Shown: positions 48,091-57,167 of the stretch, piece by piece
Position numbering within the stretch: the stretch's first letter is position 1
How the letters are laid out: each line of letters starts with the position of its first letter
Source: CAWJKP01 sp963843465
GTDB lineage: Bacteria > Planctomycetota > Planctomycetia > Pirellulales > Thermoguttaceae
NCBI GenBank assembly: GCA_963843465.1
Contig: CAWJKP010000001.1
Location: 372,001-436,000, forward strand
Length of the DNA stretch: 64,000 bases
Reading direction: 5' to 3'
Program-made: the position numbers and the translations under genes
The notes under the pieces: model-generated
What the model was told of the DNA's origin: nothing
Databases searched by the model: none
The model's input: only the letters and a program-made list of their open reading frames with translations

Positions 48091-48280
48091 ATGAGCACCA
48101 GGAAGAAGACCGCGAAGCCGGCCAGCGTCAAGAACCCGAAGGCCAAGACGAGCAACGCCAAGGCAACGCAGGCCGCCGGCGGGAAGCAGGCCAAGCCTGT
48201 CGCCGAAACGGAAGGACGCGAGATTGTCATCGAGTTCGTGGAGCACAGCTCCGCGGCCGAATCGCTCCAGTACCTGGAGG
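48091..48280 (+). CDS. Small Lys/Ala-rich basic protein, 3' end lost
   Basis: ATG 48091 follows AAAGGAAA at good spacing. The N-terminus MSTRKKTAKPASVKNPKAK is rich in Lys, Ala and Pro like histone H1-type tails, followed by acidic REIVIEFVEHSSAAES. Beyond about 48280 the same frame reads antisense to a minus-strand gene and loses protein character, so the natural end is missing or the two regions were joined by deletion. Possibly a nucleic-acid-binding protein. Confidence 0.4.
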
Positions 48281-48299
48281 TCTCACGCCACGACCGGGC

Positions 48300-48801
48300 G
48301 CATCACGACCGTGCCGGTCGACGGGAGAGAGCCGTGATGACGAAGCGTCAGACTGCCGCCGAAGCCTCCCGACGCGCATGCGCATTGCAACTGGCATGCA
48401 CGATGCGGCCTCCGGAGCGTTGCTGCAAACGCGCATTGGCTCCACAGGAAATCGGGGTTTGCATTTCCCGCGGCCTCGGCGGCAATTTCTGCGACAACGG
48501 CTTGGGCTGGGTCTTCGACTGCATCATTTTGCTGAGCAGCGGCCATCTGTTGTTGCAGGATTTCGGCGCTACGATGGAGTGCTTGAGAGGCAACGCTCAG
48601 CAATTCGTTCGGGACCGTATTCTGGATCATGGATGCCAGCAACACACGCTGGTCATTACGCGGCAGATTGTCGTACACCATTTGCCCACGCACAAAGATA
48701 TGGAACCTTTCGTCCGGTGGCCCTTGAATCCGCCGAACTTCGACGATTTCCCGCGTTCCCTGGATGTGCCACTGGTTGTGCTGAAAGTTGATCGGGTTCA
48801 T
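48300..48801 (-). CDS. Hypothetical protein (C-terminal limit uncertain)
   Basis: ATG 48801 (MNPINFQHNQWHIQGTREI) is preceded by AGGGAGAA. The first 120 codons look like a real protein: a beta-rich start (EVRRIQGPPDERFHIFVRGQ), then helices LLSVASQALHRSAEILQQQM and an Ala/Glu-rich segment (VVAEIAAEAAGN). Downstream of about 48470 the frame stays open but the composition changes (Cys/Arg-rich), so the true end may have been lost. No family recognised. Confidence 0.4.
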
Positions 48802-48988
48802 CGTGTTCTCCCTGTTCCGGCAAGACTCTACATTGCTTCTTGCTATTATCGTGCCGACGGGCTCTGACTGGAATCGCCTTTGTAGTCTTCTCCAAAGCCG
48901 CCGCCTGGGCTGTAAGCTCGGCGAGTTCTGGCCGGCACTGGCAAGCCACCGCGGTGAGATCATCCACGGCACCCGGCGCAATATCGCC

Positions 48989-49300
48989 CTATAGCTCGAC
49001 AATATGCACAGCATCGGTCAGATTTCGACCCAAAGCTCGGTTGTACGCAGCGCCGACCATCTCCAGGTTATTGGCGGCGCGGTCATTTGCCAAAGCGATT
49101 CGCCAAGCCTCATCGAGCGTTTCCCCCGAAGGTGTGGCCGGTTGCCACCTATCCCCGTCTCGCGGCTGGTCCGGCGACGGTGGGAACGGTGCAGGACTTG
49201 CCGCTGGACTTGAAATCTGCCCCAAGGCGTTGCCGACTGGAAAGCAGCAGCCCACCAAGGCCGCCGCCAGCGTCGCCATAAGAATTCGGCAGTCCTTCAT
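48989..49300 (-). pseudogene. TolC-family outer-membrane efflux protein, remnant
   Basis: ATG 49300 (MKDCRILMATLAAALVG) begins a signal peptide and a Pro-rich linker, then GETLDEAWRIALANDR, the first TolC repeat helix. After ALAND the sequence jumps to NNLEMVGAAYNRALGRNL and a stop at 48989. That segment resembles the last TolC helix, so the roughly 400 residues between appear deleted. TolC forms the outer-membrane channel of efflux systems. A membrane-fusion remnant on the same strand lies 300 bases away. Confidence 0.5.
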
Positions 49301-49607
49301 AGCCTGGCCCAGCCATCGGATTGGACAGGACAGCAGAGGAAAACTTCTCCGGTCGCGCAGCATGTGACGCTACTTCCGCAGAAGTTGCTTCGGCAAACTA
49401 GGCCGAGTTTGTCAACAAAAATGCCGTCGGGACCCGGCTTTCCGTTGCTTTCTTTCAACTGGCGCGACATCTTAGCGCAGCTAGCAAACGAGAACGCCCA
49501 AAGCGCAATCGACTGGAAGAAATAGGGGGGATAGAAAAGCCGCTGTGGGCCGTGATATGCTCCAACGAACCGCCGCCCCGGCAGAGACGATCGACCAGAA
49601 TGCTTGG

Positions 49608-49919
49608 CTACTGGTGAGAGCCGTCCGCTTGGGCCATCGCCGCGCCGATCGGCCGGTGGTGCTCATTCGCGCGCCGTCCTGCGTCCGAAGTCGGCCGAGG
49701 AGCAGAAATGTCCGACTCCACGGTGATTGCCACATCCACCCTAAGACCGGCTGGCGCTGTAAAGTCGGTTCCCATATCGACGAAGACTTGAACGACATCG
49801 AGGTCCTTGCGCTCGGTACAGGACCGGGTGAAGACCGTTCGCTTGCCCATCAGGTCCTTCACCAAGGCAATCTGACCGTGGCACTTCTTGTTGTTCAGCG
49901 TCCGGCCGTAGACGGTCAT
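49608..49919 (-). pseudogene. HlyD/DevB-type membrane-fusion protein, C-terminal remnant
   Basis: The frame opens at ATG 49919, overlapping the stop of the upstream gene (ATGA). Its first 22 residues are unassigned. From MGKRTVFTRSC onward it reads LDVVQVFVDMG and FTAPAGLRVDVAITVE, the conserved C-terminal strand pattern of DevB-like periplasmic adaptors for ABC exporters. The coiled-coil and lipoyl-like parts are absent. With the TolC remnant it marks a lost export system. Confidence 0.5.
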
Positions 49920-51028
49920 GGGCGTCCCTCCACGCGCAACGGAACGATGGTCAGCCGATAGTATTTCGGCTGGTTCCAATCGCCCGCCGTCATGACGAGC
50001 AGGCGGCGTCCGTCCTCGCTGGTGAACTTCGGACAGAGCTGCGGCGAGTACCAGCCTTGCGGACTCGACACGTAGGTCGAAACCTTCGTCCACGGTCCCC
50101 AGGGCTTCGGGGCTTCATAGAAATCCCAGTTCGTCACGCGACAGGCGTCCTTCATCTTGCCGCCGCCTGCCGGATAGTACCAGCCGATCATGATATAACG
50201 CCGCAGTCCCGGCACGTAGACAGCGCCATTCATGCCCAACCTGCCCGGCGCATCCAGCACCAGCTTCGCCCGCGCCATGTCGGACATCCACGCCGAGTCC
50301 TCCATGCCGTCGCCGTCCCGGTAATACTGCCATTCGCTCGCACTGAGATTGCCGATTTTCGACCGTGCGACACGGCCAAGAATCAGATTGTTGCCGTTGT
50401 CCCAAAAGCCGTCGTTGGAAAGGGCATAAACGTAGCGGTCGGCGTTGTCCACCGACGCCCGCCCATCCTGCCCATACTCGACGAAGTAGGGCGCGGCAAA
50501 ACGGCTGCCGGGAAACATCGGCTGGTCGTAGTTCTCCTTAGCCGAGCGGGTCCATGTCTTGCCGAAGTCGGTCGACTTGATGATGCTGGCGTTGGCAGCC
50601 GGTTGACGCCGTTTGGGATCGCCGGAATCCTCGCCATACTTGTGCCGTGCGACGACCCAGTAGATCGTCCCGTCCAGGCAGCAACAGCCGCTCGACTTCC
50701 ACGTGCAGCCGTCAGCACCCTTTTGGCCTCCCTTGCCGTAGTCGTTCATGGGATTGACGGTGACGCCGCTAAGCTTCCGAGCATCGTCGCCGATGACCTT
50801 GTTGAAGGCAATGTTGGAGTTCGTGGCCCCATGAAACCCCGAGGTATCGTCCGAAGGCGAGTAGACCGCGCCGTCAGCCGCCCACGCAGCCACCCACGTA
50901 TCGCCCGAGTTGTCGGCCAACGGGATAGGCGCTTCGACGCGAATCGCCAACGGATCGGCGGCGTTGACCGTGGAAACCGTGGAAGCCAGCAGGACGGTCA
51001 GCAGACAACACAACGCTTTCCGGTGCAT
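49916..51028 (-). CDS. Secreted DUF4185/sialidase-like propeller protein
   Basis: ATG 51028 (MHRKALCCLLTVLLASTVS) follows AGGAGGGC. The open frame begins 9 codons earlier without a ribosome site. A signal peptide ends at VNAAD. The 345-residue mature protein has DTWVAAWAADGAVYSPSDDT, SIIKSTDFGKTWTRSAKENY (an Asp-box-like S-x-D-x-G-x-T-W), YVYALSNDGFWDNGN and GWYSPQLCPKFTSEDGRR. These are typical of DUF4185 and BNR-type five- or six-bladed propellers acting on sugars. Catalytic residues were not identified. Its stop overlaps the ATG of the fusion-protein remnant. Confidence 0.7.
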   Translation of the reverse strand: MHRKALCCLLTVLLASTVSTVNAADPLAIRVEAPIPLADNSGDTWVAAWAADGAVYSPSDDTSGFHGATNSNIAFNKVIGDDARKLSGVTVNPMNDYGKGGQKGADGCTWKSSGCCCLDGTIYWVVARHKYGEDSGDPKRRQPAANASIIKSTDFGKTWTRSAKENYDQPMFPGSRFAAPYFVEYGQDGRASVDNADRYVYALSNDGFWDNGNNLILGRVARSKIGNLSASEWQYYRDGDGMEDSAWMSDMARAKLVLDAPGRLGMNGAVYVPGLRRYIMIGWYYPAGGGKMKDACRVTNWDFYEAPKPWGPWTKVSTYVSSPQGWYSPQLCPKFTSEDGRRLLVMTAGDWNQPKYYRLTIVPLRVEGRP

Positions 51029-51170
51029 GGAAAGCCCTCCTGTGGGTTCAGCCATGATGCCATACCAGACGTGGGCTTAGTGTAATCGGCTGGCGGTGCG
51101 GGGGCAAGCGTCAGGTGGGGTGGGTTGGCAGGTGCCCGACCGCCGTCACCCGACGCTTCGCTGGAAGTGG

Positions 51171-51496
51171 TCAGCCTGATGGTACTCCATCATCCTCTTC
51201 GCCCACCGCTCGGCTCTCCCGCTCCTCGAACTCCCGCACCTCGAAGACGAAGCGGTCGTCCTCGCCCTCGTAGACCCCGAATACCTGAAAGAGACCATCG
51301 GGCACGTTCGCGTCGGTGTAGAGCCTTGCTCCAAGAGTAGCCTTCGGCGTTTTCCCGTTCCCTTCAGTTGCGACACAAGCCCGGTTTGTTCCGCGACCGC
51401 CCAGATCTCGTCTACGGTCAGCGGCTTCTTCTCCTTCTCGATCACCAGGCGGGCAAGTTCGCCGAAGGTCAGCGAAGACTCTGATGTCGTTGCCAT
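51171..51496 (-). CDS. HARE-HTH (HB1/ASXL/restriction-endonuclease HTH) domain protein, frameshifted
   Basis: ATG 51496 (MATTSESSLTFGELARLV) follows AGAGAAG. The sequence EKKPLTVDEIWAVAEQTGL is the first half of a HARE-HTH domain. Near 51350, in a GGGAAAA context, the frame shifts to GKTPKATLGARLYTDANVPD, the conserved second half of the domain, and continues LFQVFGVYEGEDDRFVFEV to a stop at 51171. The complete product would be about 108 residues. HARE-HTH proteins are proposed to link DNA binding with modification or restriction. No restriction gene is adjacent. Confidence 0.65.
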
Positions 51497-51753
51497 TTGT
51501 CTTCTCTCCAGGGGCTTGCCCCTTTCTGGGCGACGGCACAATAACGGAGACGGTACGCCTGAGGCCAATGCCCCTGATCTTCACCTCAACGTGCATCAAC
51601 GTCAAGAAGGCTGGCAGGCGGCCCGACCGGCTTATTCTGGGGGCTAGGTAGCCTCTGCGGCAGGGCCGGGGTGGGGCGTAGCCGTAAGCCTGCTTTTCGC
51701 CGTCGTCATGAACTTGACGATTTGGCGGCTGAACTGACCGACGCCTAGCCGGC

Positions 51754-52809
51754 TCACGGCCCGTGGCAGGCGGCTTTCTCGATGCGAGCCCGCAGGGCGT
51801 CGCGGGCTGCCTTCTGGTTGGCGGGGTCCGCGGCCGGATCGACCTCGATGGGTCCGCCCAGCAGTGTCCCCAGCCGCTTGGCGGCTGCGCGGCGAGCGGC
51901 GGCATCCGGCCGGCTGAGCAGAGCCAGCCAGATCGAGGGGTCGCCGGCCAGCAGGCGGGCGGCCTGCTCCGGCGTGTCGTCCCCCTTCGGCTGCGCTTCG
52001 ACTTTCTTCCGTGGAGGGGCCCGCTGGATGTGGCGGATGCGGGCTTGCTGCTCCGCGTTAAGATCAGCCGGATCGAGTTGCTGGAGGTACGCCAATGCGG
52101 CCGGACCGCCGGCCCGCAGCCGGTGCTCAGCGGCGTTGCGCTTGGCAGGCTGGTCGCTGCCGAGATCCTTCACCAAGTCCGCCCACGGCTGCCGGTCCGC
52201 CGGCCAATCCTCAACCGCCTGCTTGACCAGCGTGGCCTCGATCTGGGCCGCCTTCCGTCCAATCTGCCATTGTGGCCGCAGCAGATCTAGCACCGGATAA
52301 ACGTGGCTCCGGCATATTTCGGGCTCGATCACCGCCAGGTGCCAAAGCGTTGCCGCGCGGTAGGTCTGCTGGTGCTCCGGCGGCCCGATGGTGAGCACGA
52401 GCGACTTGTCCGGCGTCTGGGTCAGCTCGACCGGCACGCTGGCAGCGCGCTCCTTTTCCTGGCGGATGAAGTGGAAGCGGCCTTCGGAATCGAAATCCAG
52501 CGTGAGGTCGCCTTGCGGGCCCACCCGCCGGTACATGAGCGATCCGTTCGTGCTGCCGCGGGAGAAAGAGAGGCTTTCCTGGCCGCCAGGGAGGGTGGCG
52601 TTGGAAGAACCTCGGCCGTCCGGCCAGTTGCCGGGGTGAACGATTCGCCCCGATGCCACGACCAGTGTGATCTGGCTGGCGACGACCTGCTGCAACGTGC
52701 CGCCGAGTTGCAGCGGGGGAATCGGTATCGGGGCGACGCGCTCCCGCGCCTCGGCCGGGGCACAGCTCAGTGCCCACATTAGCGCAGCAACTAACAGTAT
52801 TCGGGACAC
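51754..52809 (-). CDS. Secreted protein with HEAT-like repeats, planctomycete-type
   Basis: The start is GTG 52809 (VSRILLVAALMWALSCAP), 7 bases after AGAAGGAGG. The longer frame upstream has no ribosome site. A signal peptide ends near PAEA. The N-terminal half is beta-rich (LTLDFDSEGRFHFIRQEKER) with an anti-sigma/FecR-like flavour (LQQVVASQITLVVASGRIVH). The C-terminal half has HEAT-like helices (DLGSDQPAKRNAAEHRLRAG, AARRAAAKRLGTLLGGPIEV). About 351 residues, intact. Proteins of this layout are often seen beside ECF sigma systems in planctomycetes, but none is adjacent here. Function unknown. Confidence 0.6.
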   Translation of the reverse strand: MSRILLVAALMWALSCAPAEARERVAPIPIPPLQLGGTLQQVVASQITLVVASGRIVHPGNWPDGRGSSNATLPGGQESLSFSRGSTNGSLMYRRVGPQGDLTLDFDSEGRFHFIRQEKERAASVPVELTQTPDKSLVLTIGPPEHQQTYRAATLWHLAVIEPEICRSHVYPVLDLLRPQWQIGRKAAQIEATLVKQAVEDWPADRQPWADLVKDLGSDQPAKRNAAEHRLRAGGPAALAYLQQLDPADLNAEQQARIRHIQRAPPRKKVEAQPKGDDTPEQAARLLAGDPSIWLALLSRPDAAARRAAAKRLGTLLGGPIEVDPAADPANQKAARDALRARIEKAACHGP

Positions 52810-53101
52810 GGCCGCCTCCTTCTGTTCTCGGGTGAAGTGACGGTTGGGCAACCACCTCAGTCCAACACCTTCAGTATAGAGCAACGTAAGCGTCCGGCGG
52901 AACACGTAGGAAGAAATCGCCGGCCGGGCGTGGGCTTGGTGACCGCAACGATCAGGCCGTGCGGCCCACGTTGGGCCTCGTGGCGGGCAACGCGGGGCTA
53001 CGACGGCGGGCGGCCGGGGGTGCCGAAGCCTTGGGCGGGTAGGGAAGGGCGGCCTCGGGCTGCACAATACCTGGAAACCGAACCAAGAACCGAACCCGCG
53101 T

Positions 53102-53242
53102 TCAATACCTTTTTGCGTAGGCGGCCCGGTTTTTGCCATCGCTGTAGACCTTCCGAACACCGAATCCGTGTCCCTTGAGCCGCCGTCTGGCCTTGGAAGC
53201 CCCGAGAGCAACGTACAACCTCTCGCCTTTGATTTCTTTCAT
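53102..53242 (-). CDS. Small basic hypothetical protein
   Basis: ATG 53242 opens MKEIKGERLYVALGASKARR followed by LKGHGFGVRKVYSDG and a Tyr/Arg-rich tail, 46 residues. Lys/Arg content and the compact strand-helix-strand pattern look like a genuine short protein. No ribosome site is obvious and the frame stays open 25 codons further upstream. Confidence 0.4.
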   Translation of the reverse strand: MKEIKGERLYVALGASKARRRLKGHGFGVRKVYSDGKNRAAYAKRY

Positions 53243-53357
53243 GGCTTGCCGTACCCTCCGGCCAGCTTGGGTTATTCCAAGCAGAATGAAGTGGCCGGTC
53301 GTCATGCTGCTGGCCAACTCTGCATCCTGTCACCCCGCCGCTCCAGATGATCGCCGT

Positions 53358-53744
53358 TCACTTCCCTTTTTTCCGCGGCTTGGAACTTCGGCGTGCAAGA
53401 GATCCCGGCGGTGGAGCCGCTTGATCTTGGCTCTTCAACACGTCGTCAACCCAACTCACCGCTGCGGCGACTCTGGGGAATCCAATCGTGCTTGCCAGCA
53501 GCAGAACTGCATGATAGATCTCCTCGGGAGTCGCCCCGGCTGCGGTCGCCCGCTGGACGTGGCTATGAACTGCACCTTCCGACTGGATGGCCGCCGCCGC
53601 CGCAAGTTGGATCAAGTGGGCCGTCTTGCTTTCCAGCGGCCCCTGTTGGCGCACCGCTTTTCCCACTTCTCCAAGGGCCTTCATGACCTTCGGGAATCTA
53701 TCCTGCATCGAGGCGAAATGGGCGGGCAGATTGTCCTCTGACAT
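53358..53744 (-). CDS. Carboxymuconolactone decarboxylase-like (AhpD fold) protein
   Basis: ATG 53744 (MSEDNLPAHFASMQDRFPK) follows AAGGAG; upstream extension of the frame is not protein-like. 128 residues. The core KTAHLIQLAAAAAIQSEGAV, HSHVQRATAAGATPEEIYHA and VLLLASTIGFPRVAAAV matches the CMD/AhpD helical fold. The ExxxCxxC redox motif of AhpD is absent: the equivalent stretch reads QSEGAVHSH, with only the His kept. A peroxidase role is thus unlikely, and a decarboxylase-like or unknown role is more plausible. The C-terminal 20 residues are basic and disordered. Confidence 0.75.
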   Translation of the reverse strand: MSEDNLPAHFASMQDRFPKVMKALGEVGKAVRQQGPLESKTAHLIQLAAAAAIQSEGAVHSHVQRATAAGATPEEIYHAVLLLASTIGFPRVAAAVSWVDDVLKSQDQAAPPPGSLARRSSKPRKKGK

Positions 53745-53764
53745 GGGCTTCTCCTTGTGAATGT

Positions 53765-53878
53765 TCAGCGAATCACGGCACTCCGAACCTCGAAAATCAC
53801 GCCACCACCAACGGCCGAGCCCAGCCGGAGCACGCAGGCTACCAACACCATCAATCGTGGGAAGATCCGAAGGGACAT
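53765..53878 (-). CDS. Possible small membrane peptide
   Basis: A GAGGAG ribosome site stands before an ATG at about 53878. The 37-residue frame begins MSLRIFPRLMVLVACVLRLG and contains one hydrophobic segment. It is on the same strand as, and ends about 20 bases before, the CMD-like gene. Too short for family assignment. Confidence 0.25.
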   Translation of the reverse strand: MSLRIFPRLMVLVACVLRLGSAVGGGVIFEVRSAVIR

Positions 53879-53879
53879 G

Positions 53880-54572
53880 GTGCGTCTCCTCGCTTATAGT
53901 CACCGCTCTCGTGCAATTCACGGTACTACCGAGCAAGTGTGAAAACAAGGGTGGTTGCGTCGGGAATACCCTGGATCGTCGGGCGGTCCCTATTGGGCAC
54001 GCAAAGAGAGTCAAACCGACTGCGGAAGAAGGGGACCGATTCCGAGCCAAATTCGGATTAAGCGTTCCTTTCTCCCGAACCAGTTTGCCATTCGCGCGGT
54101 CCGGTGGTGAAGAACCGCCGGCGTCGTTCGCCCACGTAAGCCATTTTCCAGCAATCGTTTGTGTGAACGCGCCACTTTGGAGGACGCCCACAGAGGCCTC
54201 GGGACAGCCGTTGTCAGTAAACCGACAGGCGGACCGGTTCGTTCCGCCGGCTCGGCACCCTGGACTCCGGTCCCCACAAAACCAGCCGCAGTAGTGGCCT
54301 GCGGTTGACGGCCCAGCGAGGGCTGGCTATCTTAAAGGGTCAAGAGTGCTTGGGTCGTACCCAAGAGCACGCTCCGTGTGCGAGAGTCGGGCTATGTCCG
54401 GGGTCGTCTTCAATTTGCCGGGCCCGAAGAGAGGGTCGTATTACGCTCGTTGGCTTTTCCGCAACTTGTCCGCAAAACGGGGCTAATAACCGCTAATTTG
54501 GGTTTACCGGCGAGGACAGTAGACTTCGAGGCCATTTATAGAAGCCATTGTAATATAAGCACTTACGATTCG
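53880..54572. other. Intergenic region left of the tRNA, no gene supported
   Basis: About 690 bases. Open frames lack ribosome sites and recognisable sequence. An AT-rich patch at 54480-54570 leads into the tRNA gene and probably holds its promoter. Confidence 0.35.
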
Positions 54573-54647
54573 CGGGGCGTAGCTCAGCCTGGCTAGAGCG
54601 CTTGGTTCGGGACCAAGAGGTCGCTGGTTCAAATCCAGTCGCCCCGA
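54573..54647 (+). tRNA. tRNA-Pro (anticodon CGG)
   Basis: A 75-base cloverleaf without encoded CCA. Acceptor cggggcg (54573-54579) pairs with cgccccg (54640-54646), with discriminator A. D-arm is gctc/gagc. Anticodon stem cttgg/ccaag encloses ttcggga, giving anticodon CGG, which reads proline CCG codons. The T-arm has the loop ttcaaat. A tyrosine integrase starts 120 bases downstream in the same direction, so the 3' half of this tRNA is probably the attachment site of an integrative element. Confidence 0.93.
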
Positions 54648-54767
54648 CTTACGTAAGTCATGCTGAATCGTGGAGTTAGGATACCTGCCGGTGGTCGGCA
54701 GTGCAGCTCGTTTTCTTAGTCAAGAACGGTACATACCGTTCACTGGCAAGATAGGAAAGGAGCGCAC

Positions 54768-55988
54768 ATGCCCAGATTCACAGACCGTTTTCTGCCTCCC
54801 ACTCCAAAATACCGCAAGCACCGAGCGTCGGGGCAGGCGGTAGTCACCCTCTACGGTCGAGATTTCTACCTCGGCCCCCACGGCACCAAGGCCAGCCGAA
54901 CCGAGTACGACCGTCTCATCAGCGAATGGCTGGCTGCTGGGCGTCCGTCGCAGGCACCCAGCGTGCAGAACGACATCACCGTTGTCGAGCTGGCGGCGGC
55001 CTACCGCAAGTACGCCAAGTCGTACTACGTCAAGCACGGCAAGCCCACCGACACGATGCACCAGGTCAACCGCGCGACGGAGATCATCTGCGAGTGGTAC
55101 GGCCGCACGAACGCCAACGAATTCAGCCCGCTGGCGCTCAAGGCGATCAAGGCGGATCTGATCAAGAGGGACATGAGCCGTCGCACTGTCAACCACATGC
55201 TCTCCACGATTCGACGCATGTTCCGCTGGGGCACGGGTGAAGGAACCGTCCACCCGACCGTGCTGCAAGCCTTGGCAGCCGTGCCCAACGTGCCCAAGGG
55301 ACGGGACGAGGCCCGCGAGCCACCTCCTGTACGGCCTGTCGAAGACGACGTGGTAGAGGATACGTTGCCATATTTGTCCCGAGTGGTGGCCGATATGGTC
55401 CGGTTTCAGCGGGCGACGGGCGCGCGACCGGGGGAAGTTTGTCTTCTCCGGCCGTGCGACGTGGACACCTCTGGTGAGGTATGGAGTTTTCAGCCGGGCG
55501 AGCACAAGACAGAACACCATGACCTCGACAGGATCATCTTCATCGGCCCGAAGGGCCAGGATGTCCTGCGACCCTACCTGCTGCGGGACAAGGAGACATA
55601 TTGCTTTGTTCCTGCCGAGGCTGAGCAGAAGCGGAACGCGGCACGACGGGAGAGCCGCCAGTCGCCGATAACGCCGTCCCAGGCGAACCGGCAACCTAAA
55701 CGGAGTCCGCGTCGGCGGGCGGGCCGCCGCTACAACACCGATACCTATCGGCGAGCCGTCGATCGGGCGATTGAAAGGGCCAACAAGGACCGTGCGGAGA
55801 AGGGGCAAGACCCGCTCCCGCACTGGTTCCCGAATCGGGTCCGACACGCCACAGGCACCAACGTCCGCAAGACATACGGCCTGGAAGGAGCCCAGGTCGT
55901 CCTCGGGCACACCGACGCGCGCGTGAGCCAGGTCTACGCTGAGCGGGATCAGGCCTTGGCCAAGAAGATCATGGGGGAGGTTGGGTAG
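54768..55988 (+). CDS. int: Tyrosine recombinase / integrase
   Basis: ATG 54768 (MPRFTDRFLPPTPKYRKHR) follows AAAGGAG. 406 residues: an N-terminal arm-binding region, a core-binding helical domain around 70-160 (VVELAAAYRKYAKSYYVKHG, SRRTVNHMLSTIRRMF) and a catalytic domain. Active-site candidates are Arg 220 (ATGARPGEVCLLR), Lys in EHKTEHHD, Arg 359 in NRVRHATGT, His in VVLGHTDA and Tyr in SQVYAERD. The position three before Arg 359, usually His, is Asn, a substitution I recall from related planctomycete integrases (PNQLRH). It lies immediately after tRNA-Pro, so it should integrate the element at the tRNA 3' end. Confidence 0.93.
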   Translation: MPRFTDRFLPPTPKYRKHRASGQAVVTLYGRDFYLGPHGTKASRTEYDRLISEWLAAGRPSQAPSVQNDITVVELAAAYRKYAKSYYVKHGKPTDTMHQVNRATEIICEWYGRTNANEFSPLALKAIKADLIKRDMSRRTVNHMLSTIRRMFRWGTGEGTVHPTVLQALAAVPNVPKGRDEAREPPPVRPVEDDVVEDTLPYLSRVVADMVRFQRATGARPGEVCLLRPCDVDTSGEVWSFQPGEHKTEHHDLDRIIFIGPKGQDVLRPYLLRDKETYCFVPAEAEQKRNAARRESRQSPITPSQANRQPKRSPRRRAGRRYNTDTYRRAVDRAIERANKDRAEKGQDPLPHWFPNRVRHATGTNVRKTYGLEGAQVVLGHTDARVSQVYAERDQALAKKIMGEVG

Positions 55989-56159
55989 CGCCTCTGGACA
56001 TCGTGGTCGTCCGGCCGGGCTTGTTCCTTGAGTAGGAGCACCGCGGGTAGCTACAATACGATCTTCGGGCTAGTCGGCTGATCACCGACGTGCCCTCCGC
56101 CGGTGCCGGACGCACCTTGCTGGCTGCCGGCGGCGGGCGGCCCACGAACAAGGTGCATA

Positions 56160-57062
56160 ATGGGCAAGAAAGCAAACCTCGGCAGTATTGATCCCAAACC
56201 TCGCGCGGCGTTTCAGCTTGGTTTCTACTCCAGGCACTTCGAGCCGACCAGCCTTGACGAAGCATTAGCCGTCCTGCTGTCCGACATCCCGACAGATGTC
56301 TTTGCCAGGCTCCATGACGCCGTGATCGCCCAAACGGACGGCAGCCGCAGAATCGTGGCGGCACTTGGAGACCACGCTCTAACTTCCTCGCATCCTTGCC
56401 GAGTCCTCTATGACTTGGGGGCAGCCTTGGCAGACTGTTGCCTGCAACCCGCAGCCTCTCCGAGTCTTGAACCGATTTGGGACTGCGTCCGACGTTTGCC
56501 AAAGTACCTTACCAGGGATGTCGACTGCCTGCATGAACTGGCGGAGGAGGTCAACGTCGAGCAAGACCTTGAAGCTGTAATGAAGCGAGTGATCGAACAG
56601 CATAGGAAGTCGGAACAGGTTTCCCAAACGCCTAAGGCTCACGACGATTCTCCGAGCCTGCTTGACCTGCTTTCGCCGGAGTTCGTGGCGATTCTTAAGG
56701 GTAAGCCACGACCTGCCGTGGTTATATTTGCGCAGTGCGTCAGCCAAGAACTCGCCGTGGTTCGCGGTGCCCGCCGCCGGTCATCTGGTCAGCCAGCGCC
56801 TCCTGGCGGGAGCGCGGCGCCCAGTCGAAAAGTGCTCGTACCGACGCCCCTACAAGAGAAGATTCTAAAAGCGCTGGAGGGAACTGCCATGCAGACAAAG
56901 GCCCTCGCGACGGCATGCGACTGCGATGAAACCAAACTTTTCAAGCGCGGTGGCATAAAAGAGCTAATGGGGGATGCCGGCCTCGTGGAGCACACGGGTG
57001 GGGTTGGCTATTACCGACCCGACAAGCCGCCGTCCAATGCTGTAATTCTTCCTTCGCAATAG
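56160..57062 (+). CDS. Hypothetical element protein with C-terminal winged-helix-like region
   Basis: ATG 56160 (MGKKANLGSIDPKPRAAFQL), about 300 residues; the frame is open 19 codons upstream but those read as junk. Residues 1-170 are helical, with acidic and hydrophobic heptads (LHELAEEVNVEQDLEAVMKR). After a Ser/Pro linker, residues 225-290 read LQEKILKALEGTAMQTKALA, then CDETKLFKRGGIKELMGDAG and LVEHTGGVGYYRP, the shape of a winged helix-turn-helix. It is the first gene after the integrase and may regulate the element. No family name is justified. Confidence 0.6.
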   Translation: MGKKANLGSIDPKPRAAFQLGFYSRHFEPTSLDEALAVLLSDIPTDVFARLHDAVIAQTDGSRRIVAALGDHALTSSHPCRVLYDLGAALADCCLQPAASPSLEPIWDCVRRLPKYLTRDVDCLHELAEEVNVEQDLEAVMKRVIEQHRKSEQVSQTPKAHDDSPSLLDLLSPEFVAILKGKPRPAVVIFAQCVSQELAVVRGARRRSSGQPAPPGGSAAPSRKVLVPTPLQEKILKALEGTAMQTKALATACDCDETKLFKRGGIKELMGDAGLVEHTGGVGYYRPDKPPSNAVILPSQ

Positions 57063-57167
57063 CTCGCCAGAAACTCGCCAGTAAGAAGGTATTGCGCAGT
57101 TCGACGCATTTCTGGATAACAAGATGCAGTTAGTGTTGATCGAACACAGGCTGCAAGGTAACCAGAA

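Noticed and set aside
54720..55910. Minus-strand frame of 396 codons over the integrase
   Set aside because: It is a shadow of the integrase, whose catalytic residues are clear on the plus strand.
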